Origin: Tremella fuciformis | Taxonomy: Eukaryota; Basidiomycota; Tremellomycetes; Tremellales; Tremellaceae | NCBI GenBank assembly: GCA_032768795.1 | Contig: CP136490.1 | Location: 310,001 to 374,000, forward strand | Reading direction: 5' to 3' | Length of the DNA: 64,000 bases | Part shown: piece by piece, positions 53,127 to 63,132 of the stretch | Numbering within the stretch: position 1 is the stretch's first letter | Layout: every line of letters begins with the position of its first letter | Notes under the pieces: model-generated | What the model was told of the DNA's origin: nothing | The model's input: the letters and a program-made list of their open reading frames with translations, nothing else | The model's database searches: none | Program-made: the position numbers and the translations under genes

Positions 53127-54842
53127 TCAGATCTCCCGAAACTCGCCCCACTCGTCTTCATTGTCTTCGAAGCTTTCGTTGAGTTCGGGGTGATACAGCT
53201 CTATAGCTGGCTCCTCCGGCGGCGAGAAGCGAACACGTTTGAGAGGGCTCGCAATGAATTGTGGGCTGGATTCGATGATAGACACCTGCCGGGAAGACGA
53301 CCGTCGCCTGGCGGGTAGCTCGACAAAGACCGCCACTGTTCGCCTCCTACGCTTCTTTGCTTCGACGACCGGCGCGTCGTTCATCCCATGGACATGATCG
53401 CTCAGCCCAATGTCCGAACTTGTCGTGGGAGATACTCCCGACTCTTCATGGAGCCGTGAGGGAAGGCTTTTTCGTGCTAACCTCTTGCCAGTTTGGCCAT
53501 TCTTCTTCGGCTTGACCACGTCCTGGTCACTCTGCCTCGTCTTGGCCTTTTTCGGACTAGGCTCTTCCGGTGGCACGAAGTCTGGGTCCGCCTCGATATC
53601 CTCGTCGTATAGGTCGTGGAGTATCACGTCCGGTGACAGAGACCGCTCCGACTCGCCTTCCTCGACATGCACCGGCTGCGACGCAGCCTGCAAAGGCTCC
53701 TCGCTCTCTGCATTCGCTGCGTGTGGTTCGCTCGCCTCCGGCACGATACTTGCACCGTGGCCGTCAGCCTCCTCGGGAGTCTGCTCGACCTGGGCCTCGG
53801 CCGGGTCACCGTGTTGACTCTCGTCCAGCTTCGCCATTGCCTGATGAAGGGTCGTATCCTCGACTACCGGTTCTCCTGCAGGACTGGGGTCGGGCTGAGA
53901 CTCGGTCTGGCCGAGGGCATGCGCGAGCGAATCGTACTCGGCCCTGTCCAGCTCGACGACTTCCGGCTCGACCGATGGGGTCAAGGGCCTTTTGCGTGGT
54001 CTACCAGGACGACGCCCTGTAGACTGCCGCGGCCGCCCGGGTTTACGCCTGGGCTCTGGCGGTGGAGATGGTGGTGGAGTTGGGGTAGGGTCTTTGTACC
54101 ATACCGAGTCTGGGTGTTCCATGTCGAGCTTGTCCATGCCTAGTATTTCCCTCCGCCATGCCTCGAGAGTGAACAAGGCTGCGGCGTCGAGTGAGCGCAG
54201 ATCCAGCCGTAGTTCGCGTACGCGGCGCTTTGGAGCAGCAGATGTTGGTGAGACAGCTTGAGGTGGGGATGGAAGCGGGAGAGCGGCCGCTGCTTCTACG
54301 GGTAAGGATGATGGTATGGGGAGGGCAGCTTGTGCTGGGTTGACCATGTCTGATGGCTCCGCTGTCCCGTTGATGCCGTTGGAAACGGGGTTCCGTTCGT
54401 CTGCGGGACCAGCTTGCTCAGCCGCATGATCTTCACCTACGCCGTCCGCCAGCTCCTGATTCGTCGTAAGCCAATCTTCGTGCCGAACACCAGGCTCCAA
54501 GACTATTGGATCTCCCTTCTCCCTGTCCGCCGCTGCAGCGCGAGCGGTCCGCTCTCCAAACTCATATTCCAAAGGGCTGTTGACGGGAAGCTCGCTGCTC
54601 TCGACCTCGCGAACATCGATGCGATGATACGATTTGGGCGTGCGGAAACGCTCGAGGATCTCGTTGAGCTTTACGAGGTGTTCTTGCTTCGTGAGCGAGG
54701 TAAGGAACGTCGCGAGGGGTGGTAGGAGGATCCGGTGGAGGGATTCGTTGTGCTCGAGCACAACCGGGGGCGGAAGCTGCGCCAGCGAGAGAGTCATCTT
54801 CGGGCCATCGCGGGGATGAAAGGGTCGATCAAGGTATATCAA
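53127..54842 (-). CDS. AT-hook nuclear protein, unknown function
   Basis: An intronless frame of 571 codons. The N-terminal ~90 residues look folded and helical (HRILLPPLATFLTSLTKQEHL, then LNEILERFRTPKSYHRIDVRE). A short ordered block around residues 200-235 reads RELRLDLRSLDAAALFTLEAW. Two adjacent AT-hooks (RRKPGRPRQS and GRRPGRPRKRP, about residues 265-285) predict minor-groove binding of AT-rich DNA. The rest is acidic and disordered with basic patches (PKKAKTRQ, EAKKRRRRTVAVF) and a C-terminal acidic end, EDNEDEWGEFREI. The inner ATG at residue 16 (MTLSLAQLPPP) is an alternative start. It is divergent from the NUDCD1-like gene over about 206 bp. A chromatin role is inferred from the hooks only. 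Confidence 0.72.
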   Translation of the reverse strand: MIYLDRPFHPRDGPKMTLSLAQLPPPVVLEHNESLHRILLPPLATFLTSLTKQEHLVKLNEILERFRTPKSYHRIDVREVESSELPVNSPLEYEFGERTARAAAADREKGDPIVLEPGVRHEDWLTTNQELADGVGEDHAAEQAGPADERNPVSNGINGTAEPSDMVNPAQAALPIPSSLPVEAAAALPLPSPPQAVSPTSAAPKRRVRELRLDLRSLDAAALFTLEAWRREILGMDKLDMEHPDSVWYKDPTPTPPPSPPPEPRRKPGRPRQSTGRRPGRPRKRPLTPSVEPEVVELDRAEYDSLAHALGQTESQPDPSPAGEPVVEDTTLHQAMAKLDESQHGDPAEAQVEQTPEEADGHGASIVPEASEPHAANAESEEPLQAASQPVHVEEGESERSLSPDVILHDLYDEDIEADPDFVPPEEPSPKKAKTRQSDQDVVKPKKNGQTGKRLARKSLPSRLHEESGVSPTTSSDIGLSDHVHGMNDAPVVEAKKRRRRTVAVFVELPARRRSSSRQVSIIESSPQFIASPLKRVRFSPPEEPAIELYHPELNESFEDNEDEWGEFREI

Positions 54843-55048
54843 GGTAGCGCAAAATAGGCGAAGACACGAGTTGAAGTACGCTTCAGGAGTGATCAGACAT
54901 GGATGTCCGCAAATCTCTCAGCAACGGCGGCAGAGAGAAGATGGAAATGGAGCCCCGCACGTCGGCGACCGCATCTCCGTCAACGTACAGACCATTCTCG
55001 ACGTCGAGCTGATCTCTCCTTTGCCTGTGACAAGCTCGAAACACAGCG

Positions 55049-57077
55049 ATGAGCTATCTCTTCCCTCCCTCTCGACCACTGCTGTATCCCCAATTCGAGA
55101 CATACAGGCTGCACTCGCTCTCGCCCGACAACGATGTATCATCGTACTCGTTGCCTGGCAAGGCGACCCAGAGCCGAGAGGGGTATCACGCGAACTTTCT
55201 CAGCTTCAAAGAGGTCCGGTCCAGAATCGGATGGGACCACTTGACCGTGGGCAGTGGAAGGAGAGGCGTCTATGTGGATGTCGACTGGGTCGTGTGGGGT
55301 TTCACTATCGAGGTAAGCCTGGGGTTCGCTCTTTTGCCCGTGAGCTCACGTCCAGGACGACTACAGCCCGACGTTCACCAGACTCGCCGAGCTGCCTGCC
55401 CCCGTAGGATCATCAGACCTCAACTTCCAGCCCGAGTACCCGTCCGTGCTCGAGCTCAGCCCGACGCAATGGGCCATCGCCACCGGGTCCGGCTCAGTCT
55501 ACATCCTTCACTCCACCTCTCCCGGAGAGTCTTTCACGGGCGAGCTCGCGGCGCGCTACGACCTTCCTTCCGCTTCTTCCTCATCCCAAGCACCTTTTCT
55601 GCTTCGTGCCTCTCACCTTGCGTCAACTGACGAGGTGAGACTGCTGTTGTCGCACACGTTACCCGTTGGGCCGGATACGAAGCCTCGAACGCAGGCGAAG
55701 ATCTTCGAGCTGCTGGAAGTCAGTCTCGACCCTGGACGAAACAATGCTGTCGACGAGAATCCAGAAGAGCTCTCACTGAACTGGAGACTGCACGGGCAAG
55801 ACCTGCCATACTGGTGCTGTTGGTACCGGGACGGCTGGTGTGTGCTTGCGGGCGAGACGTTTACACAGCCAAAAGACGGCGTCGAGGAGCTCGACGAGCC
55901 TTCAGCAGCGACAGCACTCTCGAAGCCCGGTCTGGGAGCCATGCTGCCCCCTCCTCTACCTGCCGAAAAGAAGGCCACCGATGCCCTGCCTCCATATACG
56001 TGGACTCAAAACGCTGAATCCCTGTCCATCTCAATCCCCTTTCCCGCTGGCACGACTCGAGCCGATCTCTCCATGTCCCTTTCGTCCTCGCATCTCGCCT
56101 TGGCATACGCACCCATCGACCCACCGACCAGTCAGCTCTCCGGTCAACTCGCAGGATTCCTCGCCAGATCAGAACGACCACTGTGGGCGAGCATCGCCGC
56201 GGACGAATCGACCTGGACGTTTGACGCGACTACCAGTATTCTAGAGCTCGAGTTGGAGAAGGCCGATGAGAATGCACGCTGGCCATCGATCTTCATCCCT
56301 GACGAAGATGACGAGTATGCCGAGGTGCCGGAAACCTTCTCAGCAGCTACGCTAGCGGCTGTCAAGGAGACCTTCAACAACATCAAGACGCGCGAACCTG
56401 GAGAGCCTGAGGGCAATCATCCTGCCATCCCGGCTCTACTGCGGGAAGAGATGGACTTTGACCTCGACGACGAGGAGGATGATGGCGGCCATGAGGGGAT
56501 GTTCGGCGAAGGCGGCACCGGCAAAGTCGGCAGGGACGTGATTGTCGGATTCATCAAGGATGGTGTGCCCAGCTTCTCCAAGCAGGCAGTATCGGTCCTA
56601 TCGACTCCACTTTCCATTGGCGATGGTACCGACGGGATGATCATCAAGTCCGCAGTGGACGGTCTGCTGTTCAAGCCGCCGCCAGAAGGCGACTGCGACT
56701 CAGAGCCGTGGGTACACGAGGCGACAGTACCGGCACTTGCTTTCGTCATGAGCAGCAAGAAAGACCTTCGACTCGTCCGGCACTTGACCCCCTCGCACCA
56801 CACAGCCCCGCCTCATTCACCGAAACGAGCCAAGACTGAGCAAGCAACGGGGACGACTGTACTCGCTTTCGAAGCTGGTTCATCCTCGGCCGGACAGGGC
56901 AATGTATACGTCTACTACCCGCCGTCGAACAAGACGACGGCGAAGCAGGGTGTGGTCAGAGTGGCAGGCGGTGAGCGCGGAGCTTTACTCGGCGTGGGAG
57001 CCGTGGACGTTGGCGGAAAGCAGGTCGTGCTTGCTCTTTGTGAGACCGAGCTTGTCGTCTTGCACGGAGTAATGTGA
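55049..57077 (+). CDS. NudC domain-containing protein 1-like
   Basis: Two exons (55049 to about 55314, then about 55356-57077) give roughly 660 residues. The start MSYLFPPSRPLLYPQFETYRL parallels the N-terminus of NUDCD1 (a RPxLxxxFExYxL pattern). A beta-propeller-like N-terminal part (VDWVVWGFTIE, LSPTQWAIATGSGSVYIL) leads to the p23/CS domain starting YTWTQNAESLSISIPFPAG. That domain continues through LALAYAPIDPPTSQLSGQLAG and RPLWASIAADESTWTFDA. An acidic helical segment (EEMDFDLDDEEDDGG) precedes further strands and the end, ALCETELVVLHGVM. In animals NUDCD1 works as an Hsp90 co-chaperone-like factor; the fungal role is not established by sequence. Its 3' end faces the coiled-coil gene at 57130, 52 bp away. 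Confidence 0.82.
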
Positions 57078-57129
57078 TGCATTACAAAAGACAGTACAGG
57101 ACAAATGGGGTCACAATGCTCTACAAACA

Positions 57130-57944
57130 CTAAAGATTTTGCGACTGCGCCTGCAGCACCAGGCGCTCAAACAGCCGGTCGAGAGACTTCTTGTCGTGCA
57201 TACCATCCTTGATCAGGTCGAAGATTGTAGCGAGCGCCTCCACGCGTTTGCCTTCGCCGCCCACTAGCTTAGCCATCCACTCTCGCGCGAGAGAGAGAGC
57301 AAAGTCATGACTTGTAAACTCGGCAATCGCTCGCTCCTTTTTCGCCAGCTGGTCGAAGAGCTCTTCCTGCACGGCTAATAAAGCGCCGTTCTCCTCTCGC
57401 ACTCGCTCGAGATCGAGCTTCGCAGCCGACAGCTCGGCACGCAGACCGACAATCGTCTGACTGCTGCCTCCTCTTCCTCCCCGCCGAGAGGGAGCGGAGC
57501 GAATAGGACGATACCGCTCAATGGCGGTCCGTGATTGACGTAGGTTGTATTCGCGCTGTGGAGGATTCTTCCTCTGACGGTGTCCGTGACCTATGTGTTT
57601 CGTGAGCCACCACACGACTTAAGGGGACATCTCACGAGGGACCCATTCCTCGTCGTCGGACCGGGACTTCGAGGGGATCGACACCGACAGCTCTAGGTCT
57701 GCCCCAGTCTCGCTTTCGAAAAGGCCGGGCGGCCCACTCAAGGACGAGTCCAGTTCATCCAGTTCAAATTCCGGATCCTGCTGCTCGTTCATTTCTTCTT
57801 CCTTCATCTCTCGGACCTCATCGGCACTGCCGTCCACTTCAGCTTTGAGCGTATGCTGATGATGGTAAGTCTCTGTCTGCTTTGTTTACCACTCACAGTC
57901 GTCGTCTGACAACCGACTCCGACTGAATCTTGCTGTTCTGACAT
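57130..57944 (-). CDS. basic/coiled-coil orphan protein, tandem paralog 1
   Basis: Three exons: a short first exon (MSEQQDSVGVGCQTTT, starting at 57944), a second with HTLKAEVDGSADE and an acidic stretch to EEWVP, and a third to 57130. A basic region (RQRKNPPQREYNLRQSR, RYRPIRSAPSRRGGRG) is followed by a leucine-rich coiled coil (LRAELSAAKLDLERVREEN). A C-terminal helical block reads WMAKLVGGEGKRVEALATIF, then DGMHDKKSLDRLFERLV. The same order and near-identical C-terminal motif appear in the gene at 58474-59258. The layout of basic stretch plus coiled coil recalls bZIP proteins, but the basic region does not fit the bZIP consensus. The function is unknown; a nuclear location is plausible. 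Confidence 0.68.
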
Positions 57945-58015
57945 CTGGATTCAGTCGATAAGAAGAGTAAGAGAAACGAAGAGGGGATGGGGAGCCACCC
58001 CTATTGCTTATATCA

Positions 58016-58452
58016 TCAGAGCCGTCCGAGCAAGTCGGCAAAGAGTGACACCGCGAGTGGGCTGGCAGCGAGATCATCAAGAAAGAGGCGAAGGATGCCC
58101 TCCTTTGACCTGCTCTTTCTCACGTAGGACAGGTACGCTTCTCCTGCCCATATGGTCAGTACTAGGCGTACAGGCAAGGTGGAGCGCCTCCCGAACCCGA
58201 TCATGCGAGCAGGGTTCCTGGAGCGGCAAGTCGCCTGCTGGCCGCTTGACCAAGTCCGAGGCTCCCTGTAGTTTCTGAAAGCGCCAAGAGAGTGTCCACA
58301 TACCCGGAGTCTGCTCCCCGGGCTCGGCGACGTGTAGACTGATCACGGCGGCCGAGCAGAGCGTGTTGCAGTCGTGGCCGGGAAGCGGGCAGTGCTGATT
58401 CTTGGAGGGGGAGCAGGTCGTCTCGCTCGGAGTCATCTATTGTCACATGCAT
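58016..58452 (-). CDS. possible small gene between the coiled-coil paralogs
   Basis: Several minus-strand frames with intron-like motifs (gtatgt near 58302, gtacgc near 58168) fill this gap. One can read MTPSETTCSPSKNQH, or a leucine-rich segment ending SLFADLLGRL near 58016. No single model was convincing. It may be a decayed further copy of the neighbouring coiled-coil gene or simply spacer. Confidence 0.22.
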
Positions 58453-58473
58453 GCTCCATCACAGCGGTATGAA

Positions 58474-59258
58474 CTACAAATGAGACGTCTCCAAGGCAGC
58501 TCCGGTGCCGAGCGAATTGAGGGGCGTAGGCTTGACGACCAAGCGCTCAAACAGCCTGTCGAGGTACTTCTGATTGGTCAACCCGTCTCTCATCAGCTCG
58601 AAGATGGTCGAGACCGCCTCTTCACGACTCGTGTCTCCTTCCACCAGCCTCTTGATCCACTTCGGCGATACAAGCAGGAGAAGATCGCAGAGATGGGTGG
58701 TTTTCGCCACAGTTTCGGAATCGCCTCCGACGCGTCCTTGCTCGCCAATAGCGTTTCGCCCACCGCTCACACTGGGCAGCAATGCATTCTCCTCCGTCAG
58801 CAGCGCAATCCGTTGTCGAGCGGCAGCAAGCTCCGAGCGCAGCTTGAAGATGGGATTACCGCGGACAGCGCGCCGGCGGGGCGAGTGGGGTTTGGGGAAG
58901 GTGCGGCGGTTGTCGACGATTGTCTTACGAGTGAAGCGGTATCGCGCGCTCTTCTTCTCGCGCAAGCGTCCTTGGTGCTCGTCAGCCAATGGTCATTGAA
59001 GAATGCTGATGCTACTGCTCACTGGGACTGGCCGTTTGGCCTTCGCCCTGAGGTATCTCTGCCTCGGAAGGAGAGTAGTCACTGTCCAAGTCGGCCAGCT
59101 CGCCCTCCTCTCCTAGGACCTCACCATCGGAGCCGGGGTCGACCTCGACCTTGAGCTGGTTAGGCGTCTCGGGCTACACGTCAGCGTTCTGGATTGCTCT
59201 CTCACTCATCACGGCTCACATTCTCCTGCTTGACCAATGCTTCCTCTGACAAGTTCAT
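58474..59258 (-). CDS. basic/coiled-coil orphan protein, tandem paralog 2
   Basis: Three exons: MNLSEEALVKQEN (start 59258), then PETPNQLKVEVDPGSDGE and an acidic part to GQTASP, then through a caccaag acceptor RRLREKKSARYRFTRKTIV. The third exon continues with RRAVRGNPIFKLRSELAAARQR, IALLTEEN and a loop of variable sequence. The conserved end WIKRLVEGDTSREEAVSTIF, DGLTNQKYLDRLFERLV follows. All blocks align with the gene at 57130-57944, including the small N-terminal exon and intron positions, so this is a tandem duplicate. The loop and the C-terminal extension (PTPLNSLGTGAALETSHL) differ. No known domain is recognised. Confidence 0.68.
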
Positions 59259-59605
59259 ATTGCTGATCAGGCGGCGACGGCGAAAGGTGATGGTTCATCC
59301 GTTCCATTGTACATATAGTCTTGTCCTTCGAAGAGAAAGAGAACAGCGTGACGTGACAAGACGCGACAGGACACGACACTATTGGATTCCTTTGGATTCC
59401 ATCAAGCTGCCCGCTCACGATCCCCTCCTTTGGAGATCCAGCTCAGCTCAGGTTGACTCAGATCAATCCAACCTCTACGTGTACTGCTACCGGATGATGC
59501 ATAGGCATAGATCATTGACAGCTACCGATTCTGATCCCGATGGATCACAGCGACTACGGTCAAGTGGGCTTTGGACTGATCAAACTACGGCTCTTTCTCC
59601 AGCGC

Positions 59606-60559
59606 CTAATCCGTCTTTTTGCGCTTGGCTTCCGGCTGATCCGTGATTTTTCGGCGGGACCTGCGTGGTGTCGGGGTCGCAGGGGTGGCTGTAGGGCGAC
59701 CTCGCCGCTTTTTCTGGGAAGGAGAAGGGGTGGTTAGGCGCACGGTTTCCGCAGGCGACGATGAGCCGCCGGCTTCTCGCGTGATGGGCGACGAGAAGGT
59801 CAGGCGGCGACCGCGGATTGGCAGAGGTCCGTCCGACAAGGGATCGGTCAGCCTGACCATCTGCGGGACTGAAAGCGATAGGTCGTTCGTCATCGTGTCG
59901 ATCGAGCGCTTTGGCGTGACGGGCGTGCGTCGAGGTGTCGGAGGAAGCCTTTGAGCGGGGGAGGCTGAGCATATGACATGACGAATCTGGTCCAGCTGGT
60001 GCTCGGACCGAACCCGCCTTTCTCGCTCGGCATGCGCCTTCTGCTTCCAACTCTCCTTCTTCTTCGTCACCTTCTCTAGCTCGGTCTTCGTTGTTTGGAG
60101 GGCCACCTCGACAGGGCTGACCAGCGGCCATGAAGTTGGGTCCAGCATGGGCATCAACACTTCCCCTGCGACGTTGAAGGGCAGTTGATTGCCGTAAGAT
60201 AAGGCTTGAGGGCCTACCGCGAGCCCAGATATGGCGTCGCCTTCGGCTCCTGCGGTCCCATTGGGAAGCGGTTCGCCCAGTGACAGGTCTGGCGTCTGTG
60301 GCACTCCGATATGTGGCATGATGTGCGCCGATTCGATCTTCGCGAGGTCGAGAGTGAGGGGTTCGTCATACGTGGGACGAGAGCCGGGCTCAATCAGGTC
60401 AGACTCGAGAGTTGGCTCGGGCGACTGAGAAGCTGGAGTGCCGCACTGAAACTGGAGGAACTCAGTGAAGTCGACAATCGGAGAGAGCATCGGGTTCTCG
60501 TCGCCGTTCCCCAGGTCCTCCGTGGCTGACGACATTGTCGGTCGGGGAGAGTGAGGCAT
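59606..60559 (-). CDS. nuclear-type protein with coiled coil and AT-hook-like motif
   Basis: An intronless frame of 317 codons; start MPHSPRPTMSSATED, with an in-frame ATG eight codons on. The first half is acidic and disordered with hydrophobic patches (SPIVDFTEFLQFQ) like activation domains. A coiled coil spans about residues 155-195 (LQTTKTELEKVTKKKESWK, AERERRVRSEHQLDQIRHV). The C-terminal third is Ser/Thr/Pro-rich and basic, with QKKRRGRPTATPATP (an AT-hook-like GRP core) and RRSRRKITDQPEAKRKKTD. The likely role is a chromatin or transcription regulator, by composition. It does not share the DRLFERLV block of the adjacent paralog pair. Confidence 0.62.
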   Translation of the reverse strand: MPHSPRPTMSSATEDLGNGDENPMLSPIVDFTEFLQFQCGTPASQSPEPTLESDLIEPGSRPTYDEPLTLDLAKIESAHIMPHIGVPQTPDLSLGEPLPNGTAGAEGDAISGLAVGPQALSYGNQLPFNVAGEVLMPMLDPTSWPLVSPVEVALQTTKTELEKVTKKKESWKQKAHAERERRVRSEHQLDQIRHVICSASPAQRLPPTPRRTPVTPKRSIDTMTNDLSLSVPQMVRLTDPLSDGPLPIRGRRLTFSSPITREAGGSSSPAETVRLTTPSPSQKKRRGRPTATPATPTPRRSRRKITDQPEAKRKKTD

Positions 60560-61198
60560 GTGATGCTGCGTCCCCTCTGCCTGTTATTTGTACTTCTGCG
60601 CCCGTCATGGTCCATGGATCGGAACGTCACATATCTCGCAGCATGCCCCGTACGCCGAGCTTCACCTATCTCGCTGCGACAGATCTTCACCGTCCTGCGA
60701 GCAAAGGATAACCCCAGATCCATCACGCCGCGACGCACCTCTCTCTCCTTCATCCCGGGACACTCGTGAGGGCGTAGCACCATGCCCAAACAGCTGCCTG
60801 AGGAGGAGGAGCAAGCGTCTCTCCGTGATGCGCCCCCTAGGCACCCGGTCTGCGCTAATGGGGCGCATTGAGCCCCTCCTGGACCATCAGGAGCACAAAA
60901 GGAGGGCCTGTCGATCTGTCTCACATCCATCCGGCCATTGTGCCCGGTCTAGCAGCGAGTGGTGAGACTGCTGGACCGCAGAGGGCGCCAGGTGCCTGAT
61001 GGGCGCGCTATCAAGAGTGAGAGACTGCTCAGAGACAGGGGAGATTTGGCTCGGAGGGTACTAGATCCACGGCCGACGGTGTCGAAAGGATGGTCCGGTG
61101 CACGGATCTCACTCGGTGATCGTCACTCAATCACGACAATGACATATGCATGCCTGAGGATTTGAGCGCTCTGGGGCATTGTACGGTGAGAGCATGTA
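60560..61198. other. intergenic, no supported gene
   Basis: It presumably holds the promoter of the minus-strand gene at 59606-60559 and the 3' flank of the next gene. Frames here lack support. Confidence 0.45.
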
Positions 61199-61951
61199 TC
61201 ATGACTCGACGGGATCATCGAGCTCCATCTCACTTGAGAGACTTTCCTTCGAAGGCTCGAATGTAGCCTTGGTCTGCTCGGCCTGCTTCGTCGTAGTCGC
61301 GGCTTCGGCCGCTGCCGCCGCTTGTGCTGCTTCCTCCGCTGCCTTCTCAGCTGCGGCGAAACTGTCACACATAGCCTGGCACCAGTATGTGACGAAGTCG
61401 TCTGTACCATACTTCTTAGTGCTGAACAAAAGCGCAGCTTCTAGAGTCGTCTTATATTTTTCCTTGATCTCATTCTTTTGCAACCAAAGCTTCCATGCCA
61501 TCTGCTCGAACCACGGCTGGTGTGTATGGTGCAGGTAGGGGCACTTATGCACCCAGTACGGATTATTCAGATCCATCAGGATCTCCCCTATCTGTTTTTC
61601 GGTTACGTAGGAGCTTATCATCGTAAACGAATCCAAGGCGTCGCCCAGAGAATCCGCCTCAATGACTTGGGTATGCAAATCCCCAAACTCCTCTGCGATG
61701 AGTGTGAGTGCACAAGTGGGCGATCTGTGGTTCTGCGGAAGCTCGTCCGCCTCGGGGGTGTCGCCTTTCTGGTGAAGAATGGTAGACGGCGGCTGCAACA
61801 GCATACTGTCGCTGCTCCGAGTGGCATCTTCTACTGTGGGGGATGTCACCGATTGCGACTGCGAAGGAACCTGTAAGAAAGTACCGTCTGATGATTTGCG
61901 CCGCTTCTGACCCCCCTCGCTCGGCTCGGGCGAGCCGCGTTTGCTATTCAT
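61199..61951 (-). CDS. orphan protein with WVHKCPYLHHTHQPWFE motif and Ala-rich helix
   Basis: I chose the ATG at 61951 (MNSKRGSPEPSEGGQKRRKSS) because the 35 upstream codons look like leader; the open frame reaches 62056. The product is about 250 residues. The N-terminus has a basic nuclear-localisation-like stretch and is disordered. The middle is folded-looking (CALTLIAEEFGDLHTQVIE, TEKQIGEILMDLNNPYW) and leads to a Cys/His/Trp-rich KCPYLHHTHQPWFEQMAWK block. A long Ala/Glu helix (FAAAEKAAEEAAQAAAAAEA) precedes an acidic tail. The Cys/His/Trp block has a loose counterpart in the gene at 62359-63132. No family is recognised. Confidence 0.58.
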   Translation of the reverse strand: MNSKRGSPEPSEGGQKRRKSSDGTFLQVPSQSQSVTSPTVEDATRSSDSMLLQPPSTILHQKGDTPEADELPQNHRSPTCALTLIAEEFGDLHTQVIEADSLGDALDSFTMISSYVTEKQIGEILMDLNNPYWVHKCPYLHHTHQPWFEQMAWKLWLQKNEIKEKYKTTLEAALLFSTKKYGTDDFVTYWCQAMCDSFAAAEKAAEEAAQAAAAAEAATTTKQAEQTKATFEPSKESLSSEMELDDPVES

Positions 61952-62358
61952 GATGATGTACGGTAACGAGTGCTTTATGAGATGATGTGGGTTCAGAAGA
62001 AAAGAGAGTGGTGGCGCGTGCGGTAGCGGGCCTGCACCAAGTGCGCTAAAGCTCAAGCTCCCTCGGGCAAACTAGAAAGGAGAGGAGAAAGACTTCCCGC
62101 TGTAGACAGGAAGCTTGTAACGAGATGTAACCTTTCATCCCCAGATGACGCGTGAAGGCGCTCCGAAAGGCGCTCCTCGATGAGAGCGACAGCCTAAAGA
62201 GCGGCTCTGCTCGTCTGCATGCATGCCATTGATCATTTACGCTGTCCGAGAAGACCCTGCCCAATACCGTGCAACAGTATCGGCTACTACATGAGAGAGA
62301 GAGACGAGTCCTGCGGTCCCATGTTGATCTCTATCTGAGGCGCGACAAGAGCTGCCTC
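61952..62358. other. intergenic, no supported gene
   Basis: Spacer between two minus-strand orphan genes; nothing further seen. Confidence 0.45.
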
Positions 62359-63132
62359 TCATGGTTCGTTGCTGACTTCTGGACTCCCATCCCAGGGTGC
62401 ATACGCCGTATGGGGTGACGGCTGTTGAGACCATGTAGCCACGTTGCACAAAGTTGGCCAACTTGCACTCCCAGAAGCGGTTGCCAGATCCATCGCCTGA
62501 AGTGTCCTGTACCACCGGGCTTGAGAATGAGCTGTATCGCTGATCGAGACAATCTTGGTCATCCACCGACGGGTCCTATACCCTGGCCGCTCCAGCCAGG
62601 GTTCGCCGCCCGTGTGCAGCCTTGAGCACGGGTGTGTGAGCAGCGGATCCCATCCCCCATTGGGCCATGGTAACGACAGTAACTTCCTGTAATACTCCAC
62701 GAATTCGGGGGTGCACATCTGATTCACCACGTTCTCAGTCCAGATTGGCCCATAGGGCGCAGCGGCTTGAGCTTGGACTTCAACGGACCTCGCATAGCGC
62801 GTGAATTCCTCTACCCAAGCTGGGTAGGAGCAGTCTTCGGAAACATGATACTGCGGTAGACTCGCCTTGGGTGTTCCTGACCCGGGGGTCGGTCTCGTCA
62901 GTCGCACTGTTGGCGCTGTGAGCGTTGGTGGTTGATGGGTCGTGCACGAGTGAGAATGGGTGGCCGCATTCAGGTCCCAACTTTGGATCGGCCCGCCTGG
63001 CGGTCGCGCTGGGTCCGACAGGCCGGAATGCGAGTAACGGCGCTTGCGAGGAGCTCCAAATGATTCACATGAGGGGCGCTTCGAGCCAATGCCTGAGAAA
63101 ATTTCCGTGTCGGCCGGGACGAAGGGGTTCAT
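62359..63132 (-). CDS. orphan protein, possible paralog of the preceding gene
   Basis: An open frame of 257 codons starts MNPFVPADTEIFSGIGSKRP. The N-terminal ~90 residues are disordered with a basic patch (GAPRKRRYSHS). A folded-looking part begins CSYPAWVEEFTRYARSV and passes through VNQMCTPEFVEYYRKLLSLPW. It reaches HPCSRLHTGGEPWLERPGYR, which resembles KCPYLHHTHQPWFEQMAWK in the gene at 61199 in spacing of Cys, His, Trp and Glu. The last ~50 residues may include intron sequence, since their composition changes after TKIVSIS. No known domain. Confidence 0.5.
   Translation of the reverse strand: MNPFVPADTEIFSGIGSKRPSCESFGAPRKRRYSHSGLSDPARPPGGPIQSWDLNAATHSHSCTTHQPPTLTAPTVRLTRPTPGSGTPKASLPQYHVSEDCSYPAWVEEFTRYARSVEVQAQAAAPYGPIWTENVVNQMCTPEFVEYYRKLLSLPWPNGGWDPLLTHPCSRLHTGGEPWLERPGYRTRRWMTKIVSISDTAHSQARWYRTLQAMDLATASGSASWPTLCNVATWSQQPSPHTAYAPWDGSPEVSNEP

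Noticed and set aside
60394..60930. 178-codon minus-strand frame overlapping the gene at 59606-60559
   Set aside because: Overlaps the start of a better-supported gene in another frame and has no domain.
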